Source: CAYWBI01 sp964456445 (GTDB lineage Bacteria > Calditrichota > Calditrichia > Calditrichales > J004). Taken from it: a DNA stretch of 10,200 nucleotides. Positions 7,180-10,200 of the stretch are shown here, in pieces; within the stretch, counting starts at the first letter, position 1; each line of letters begins with the position of its first letter. The stretch lies in assembly GCA_964456445.1 (NCBI GenBank), contig CAYWBI010000141.1, positions 1-10,200 of the forward strand, in the 5' to 3' direction. The notes beneath the pieces are model-generated. The model made no database searches. It had not been told where the DNA came from and was given only the letters and a program-made list of their open reading frames with translations. A program made the position numbers and the translations under genes.

Positions 7180-7208
7180 TTGAACCGCAATTATATTGTA
7201 TATACATT
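7180..7208 (+). promoter_or_regulatory. Candidate brnTA promoter/operator
   Basis: TTGAAC (7180-7185) and TACATT (7203-7208) are 17 bases apart. The spacer/-10 junction contains a perfect 10-base palindrome, TGTATATACA (7197-7206). BrnA-type antitoxins are known to repress their own operon, so this palindrome is a reasonable operator candidate. The -10 ends only five bases before the brnT ATG and there is no good ribosome site, so the transcript may be leaderless, or the real promoter may lie upstream, for example at TATAAT 7156-7161. Confidence 0.4.
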
Positions 7209-7213
7209 AAGCC

Positions 7214-7486
7214 ATGGAATATGAATGGGACGAGAAGAAAGCCGAAGCTAATTTGCTTAGGCATGGCGTTGATTTTAAGTCTGCTATTGAATTTGACTGG
7301 GAAACGGCGCTCGAGGCCCGTGACGATAGATTTGATTATGGCGAAGAGCGCTGGATTGCCCTCGGCTTGATTCATAAAAGACTTCATGTTCTGGTTTACA
7401 CCTTACGAGGTTCAAAAATACGAATCATTAGTTTAAGAAGGGCCAATAAAAGAGAAAGGGCATTTTATGAAAAAGAAACCGGCTAA
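7214..7486 (+). CDS. brnT: BrnT family type II toxin (ribonuclease)
   Basis: A 90-residue protein with the BrnT (DUF497) pattern. YEWDEKKAEANLLRHGVDF (3-21) matches the hallmark WDxxKAxxNxxKHGVxF, then EERWIALG (44-51), and the C-terminal VYTLRGSKIRIISLRRANKR segment (61-80) followed by RERAFYE. BrnT adopts a RelE-like fold and cleaves RNA, which halts translation until BrnA neutralises it. The gene is full length and its 3' end overlaps brnA by 20 bases, typical of this toxin-first operon. The start at 7214 is chosen because the family begins a few residues before the WD motif. Confidence 0.93.
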   Translation: MEYEWDEKKAEANLLRHGVDFKSAIEFDWETALEARDDRFDYGEERWIALGLIHKRLHVLVYTLRGSKIRIISLRRANKRERAFYEKETG

Positions 7487-7736
7487 TATTAAAAGTGAAG
7501 ATTGGGATTCCGTCGATTCGTCCGCCCTGCCCAAGGTGCTTTTGGCAAGGATGGAACCGGTTCATAAAAAACATCCTGAAATACCCCGCAGGGTCCGCGG
7601 GCCACAAAAAGCCCCAAAAAAAGTGCCGGTATCCATTCGGTTAAGCGCCGAGGTTGTTGATTTTTTTAAATCAAAAGGGAAGGGCTGGCAGGATAAGATT
7701 GATACCATTCTTCATGAATATGTAAAATCACGTTAA
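7467..7736 (+). CDS. brnA: BrnA family antitoxin
   Basis: An 89-residue antitoxin (BrnA/DUF4415). The N-terminal half (1-52) is charged and probably flexible and would wrap the toxin. The C-terminal VPVSIRLSAEVVDFFKSKGK (53-72) and WQDKIDTILHEYV (74-86) form the ribbon-helix-helix-like DNA-binding part expected to dimerise and repress the operon. GAAAGGG lies six bases before the ATG, within the end of brnT, and the 20-base overlap implies coupled translation. The pair looks intact, unlike its neighbours on both sides. Confidence 0.92.
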   Translation: MKKKPANIKSEDWDSVDSSALPKVLLARMEPVHKKHPEIPRRVRGPQKAPKKVPVSIRLSAEVVDFFKSKGKGWQDKIDTILHEYVKSR

Positions 7737-8033
7737 CGGTAAAAACCGGGGCAGGCTATCAAGTACAATAGCGTAACTATTCAGCTCAATGATGCCTTGT
7801 GCTCTAAATTATGACTTCAATATTTGTCGCCAACTTTTTAGATTTCTTTTTTTACCGCAAAGTCGCAAAAGCGCTAAGTTTTTTTATGGTTTTCGTTGCG
7901 GCTTCGTGCCTTTCGGTTATTTTTTAAGCGTTATATGACTGTAGGCTATCATGAATGCACTTTAGTTTTTTATACCGCTGAATAGTAACACGATATCCGG
8001 TATAATCGCTGTTTGCCTTAATGGCTTTTAGAA
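7737..8033. other. Gene-free spacer with repeat
   Basis: The convergent gap between brnA and the lipoprotein gene. Apart from the dispersed repeat at 7854-7915 no gene, clear terminator or RNA was seen. A tiny CGGT-AAAA-ACCG stem just after the brnA stop lacks a T run. Confidence 0.4.
7854..7915. repeat. Dispersed ACCGCAAAG...CGCAAAAGCGCTAAG element, copy 2
   Basis: The left half, ACCGCAAAGTCGCAAAAGCG with CTAAGTTTTTTT, matches pieces at 53-76 and 245-268. The right half, GTTGCGGCTTCGTGCCTTTC, is an imperfect reverse complement of the left half, so the whole is a degenerate inverted repeat of about 60 bases. This is a known style of intergenic repeat in environmental bacteria; no function is assigned. 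Confidence 0.5.
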
Positions 8034-9197
8034 TTAGCGGCCATTGCCGGCAGCGTCTTTTCTTTCCGGCATCCCACCCCGGTAAGGAATAATTTTTGAC
8101 GGATCGATCTTGAACCTTTTTTCAATGGTTTTTGTGGCGATGTCAAACAGCACCAGTTGATAGTTATCGGTATCGCCCACACCGCCGACCAATTTTTTAC
8201 CGTCGTGGGTGAATTGAATGTTATAGATTTTGTTAGGACCGGTAGTTTCAGGAAACGGTTCGCTATTGACAGAATCTACGAAAGCGTTAATTGTATAATT
8301 ATCAAAGTCTAATTTTAATATGCCATAATACCTGACAAATAGCGTATAATTTTCTGATGGTGATAGGGCCGCATTTTCAATTAAAGGTGAAAAAATATCA
8401 CCCCTATCGTTATAACGCATAAAATCTGTCTCAACAGTAAAATATATAGGTTGTAAAGTACCGTCTTTTAAGGAATATTTATACAATCCTTTTTTAAAAG
8501 GATAGCGCCCTCTAACCCCGGCAGCTTCTTTTCTATACTTTCCTGCATCGCTTTCCCAATCTTCACCTTCTATACTTAGAATAATTCCCTGTTCATCGTC
8601 AGTCATAAAAAAATCCATAATCCAACTTGTAATACGAAAATGTGTCAAACGCCTTAGATTTTTACCATCTATATCTATACTAAAAATATCCTGACATTCG
8701 TAATTATAACCTGATATAATTGAGGAATCATTAAAGGTTGCGCCACCCCTAAAACAGATTTTATGGTCGTCCTTACTAAAACGCGCATTGCCCAAATCAA
8801 TATTTTTATTACCAAATAACTTATATGCGTTTTTTCCCGAAGGATCGACAATATAATATTCGCCACATTTAAAAAGACAATTTTTTAAAAACAATATTTT
8901 ATCGCCGGAATGAGAAACAACCGGATTATATGCGATATTGTTACTCTCCGTAAGTTGACGTACTGTATCGGTTTCTATATCTATGCTTCTTAAATTTGTA
9001 CCGCTGCTATCGGAATAAGAAAAATATATTCTATTGTCTTTAGAAACATCTATTTTAAAAGGGAAAATAGAATCATATTAGTATCGATGTTGAGACCAGG
9101 GATCACCGCGGTGCAACAACCACAACATAAAATTGCTACTGCAGGATTCGAAAAAAAATATTGACATCAAAGTTAGTAAAAAAGCATATTTTTTCAT
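8034..9197 (-). pseudogene. Beta-propeller (TolB/WD40-like) lipoprotein with an in-frame stop
   Basis: The frame opens with an ATG at 9197 and a lipoprotein signal (MKKYAFLLTLMSIFFFESC, Cys19 as the lipidated residue). Codon 40 is TAA (9078-9080). The same frame then runs open to 8034 and clearly codes for protein from its first codon (YDSIFPFKIDVSKDNRIYFS). Propeller-like blades recur: NLRSIDIETDTVRQLT, DIFSIDIDGKNLRRLTH, QLVLFDIATKTIEKRF. The full length would be 387 residues; only from the TTG at 8894 (286 codons) is there any usable internal start, and it cuts into a blade. The gene begins two bases after the stop of the Rhs cassette, so it was probably co-transcribed with it and may have been its immunity partner; this is inference from position. 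The last residues, GGMPERKDAAGN, are the sequence echoed in the direct repeats. One substitution, or two nearby frameshifts, or a sequencing error could explain the stop. Confidence 0.7.
8051..8098 (-). repeat. 48-base direct repeat, copy 3 (within the lipoprotein 3' end)
   Basis: The only copy that is part of an open gene; on the minus strand it codes for KIIPYRGGMPERKDAA near the lipoprotein C-terminus. Copies 1 and 2 (5332 and 6971) are in the same orientation. Confidence 0.6.
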
Positions 9198-9199
9198 AA

Positions 9200-10138
9200 C
9201 TATTTCTTTCTGATAATTGGTGGTAAATAATTGTATCGAATATAGATATTTGTAGTAAAAGATGTGGAGAAAAACCCTAATCCTAAAAAAGCTTTTAACC
9301 GCATTATATTATCTTTTTGATTAATGATTTCAGGAGCAACATTCAATATAGCTTCAAAATTTGCTCTTGCCGCATTGGAATTTAGATATGTGCTCACAGC
9401 TCCATTTCCGCCAATATCATAAATGCCCACATCGTGCGGATAACCGGCAACATCTAATCCCATCGGGTCGTATCTCAAGTTATCGCGAATATATTTTGGC
9501 GATACATTCTTTGGACGGTAGCCAAAAAAATTGGAACCATCTTCAAGCCAGCCGTCCCTTACCTTTTTCATCTCAGCCTTTATTTCAGCATCCGTTTTAC
9601 CACCTTTTGGGTCCAGCTTGTTTTTTTGTGCTTGTTTTGCATCGGTATTTTCAACATCCAGAATATCACTCGCCAAAGTAGCATAGGACAGCACGGTATT
9701 GATATCATCATACCACGGGCCGGAAAAATCGGCAAAACGAAACGAGCCTATAGACCAGTTAATATTCCCAAATCCCAAACTGGTTGTAAAGCCTGACTTT
9801 CCTCCTGAAAGAAAATAATTTCCTGCCGAGCTTACTGTACTTGCTCCCGCAACACTTAGCGTTGAAGAACCTGCAATATCAAGAGCCGCAACGGAAGAGC
9901 CCGTATATATTGATGCAGCGAGAATTGCAGTTGAAAAACCGGCCCTGAAAAATGATTCTCCAACTGAGTACCCGGCATCACGATTATTCATATATTGCCA
10001 ACCCATGTAAAGACCACCAAATAAGGCGGCCAAAAAGAACCGCCCGTCTTCATCATACCCGTTTACCGCCGTGTTGCCGTTAAACACATACCCGCTGGCA
10101 AACTGCCGTTCGGGGTCTATTACAACCCACCTTCCCAA
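9200..10138 (-). CDS. Orphan Rhs-family C-terminal cassette, possible PLA2-like toxin
   Basis: A 312-residue frame. Its N-terminus is the end of an Rhs/YD-repeat core: GRWVVIDPERQFASGYVFNG (2-21) and NGYDEDGRF (26-34), which equal the usual LGRW..DP...YxFNGN...DPDGR. The frame extends upstream as FFRTLHPEL to a TAA at 10175-10177, and no Rhs-like sequence is seen beyond it, so the shell that normally carries the toxin is missing. Residues 35-110 are glycine/alanine-rich and hydrophobic, as in many Rhs toxins. The tip (about 205-270) has GYPHDVGIYDIGGNG (232-246); the His235-Asp236 pair and Asp241 recall the HD...YD motif of phospholipase A2-like toxin tips. This function is a motif-level guess. 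The TTG start has no ribosome site, so expression alone is doubtful. It could be a silent cassette able to recombine into a full rhs gene. Confidence 0.65.
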   Translation of the reverse strand: MGRWVVIDPERQFASGYVFNGNTAVNGYDEDGRFFLAALFGGLYMGWQYMNNRDAGYSVGESFFRAGFSTAILAASIYTGSSVAALDIAGSSTLSVAGASTVSSAGNYFLSGGKSGFTTSLGFGNINWSIGSFRFADFSGPWYDDINTVLSYATLASDILDVENTDAKQAQKNKLDPKGGKTDAEIKAEMKKVRDGWLEDGSNFFGYRPKNVSPKYIRDNLRYDPMGLDVAGYPHDVGIYDIGGNGAVSTYLNSNAARANFEAILNVAPEIINQKDNIMRLKAFLGLGFFSTSFTTNIYIRYNYLPPIIRKK

Positions 10139-10200
10139 TTCAGGGTGAAGCGTCCTGAAAAAAGTTGACTGTTTTTAACCCATTTTAATGTGTTTTTTAC
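10139..10200. other. Edge of the Rhs homology
   Basis: The Rhs frame on the minus strand stops at a TAA (10175-10177). None of the three minus-strand frames beyond it looks like Rhs core, so the cassette appears cut off here rather than by the window edge. Only 23 bases remain to judge this. Confidence 0.4.

Larger units (their letters stand above)
6908..7213. other. Intergenic stretch with direct-repeat copy 2
   Basis: No gene is supported. The stretch carries repeat copy 2 (6971-7018) and the brnTA control region (7180-7208). Open frames on either strand are short and not protein-like. Confidence 0.4.

Noticed and set aside
7737..7760. A terminator directly after brnA
   Set aside because: The only stem is CGGT-AAAA-ACCG, four pairs with no T run.
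9078..9080. Stop-codon recoding in the lipoprotein gene
   Set aside because: The codon is TAA. Selenocysteine uses TGA and pyrrolysine uses TAG, so neither explains it; mutation or sequence error is simpler.
9361..9681. A 106-codon plus-strand frame opposite the Rhs cassette
   Set aside because: It is antisense to a frame with recognisable Rhs motifs and shows no protein-like features.

Overview
The window looks like bacterial chromosome from an organism with moderate G+C and many short intergenic repeats. Heptanucleotide TACTTCC tracts, dispersed ACCGC...CGCAAA elements, Rhs fragments and DUF4143 ATPases together recall the Bacteroidota/Ignavibacteria/Calditrichota/KSB1 neighbourhood. That placement is an impression from style and is not demonstrated. 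No rRNA, tRNA, CRISPR array or complete insertion sequence was seen.

Left part (about 560-5181): four well-formed, relatively G+C-rich metabolic genes, all on the minus strand. Three may be one transcription unit read from right to left: a secreted bleomycin-hydrolase-type cysteine peptidase (2683-3786), then after 16 bases a NagX/HGSNAT-like membrane acyltransferase (1554-2666), then after 70 bases a fumarylacetoacetate-hydrolase-family enzyme (560-1483). A separate gene at 4012-5181 encodes an alanine-dehydrogenase-fold protein closest to N5-(carboxyethyl)ornithine synthase. It ends at a strong hairpin terminator (3934-3956). The first 559 bases hold no convincing gene but are crowded with small repeats: a heptamer array, four tight three-base-loop hairpins, a second heptamer array touching the stop codon of the FAH gene, and pieces of a dispersed repeat.

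Right part (about 5182-10200): an A+T-richer accessory region with conflict-type genes and visible decay. It holds a DUF4143 AAA ATPase broken by a one-base frameshift (5739-6907), an intact brnT/brnA toxin-antitoxin pair (7214-7736), a beta-propeller lipoprotein gene with an in-frame TAA (8034-9197, minus), and an orphan Rhs C-terminal cassette with a possible phospholipase-A2-like tip (9200-10138, minus). The lipoprotein start lies two bases after the Rhs stop, the position where an immunity gene would be expected.

The most unusual feature is a roughly 48-base sequence present three times in the same orientation (about 5332, 6971 and 8051). Copy 3 is the true 3' end of the lipoprotein gene (protein tail GGMPERKDAAGN); the other two are decayed echoes of it. 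The copies bracket the DUF4143 gene and the brnTA pair, so the region may have been built by repeated insertion or duplication next to the 3' ends of related lipoprotein genes.
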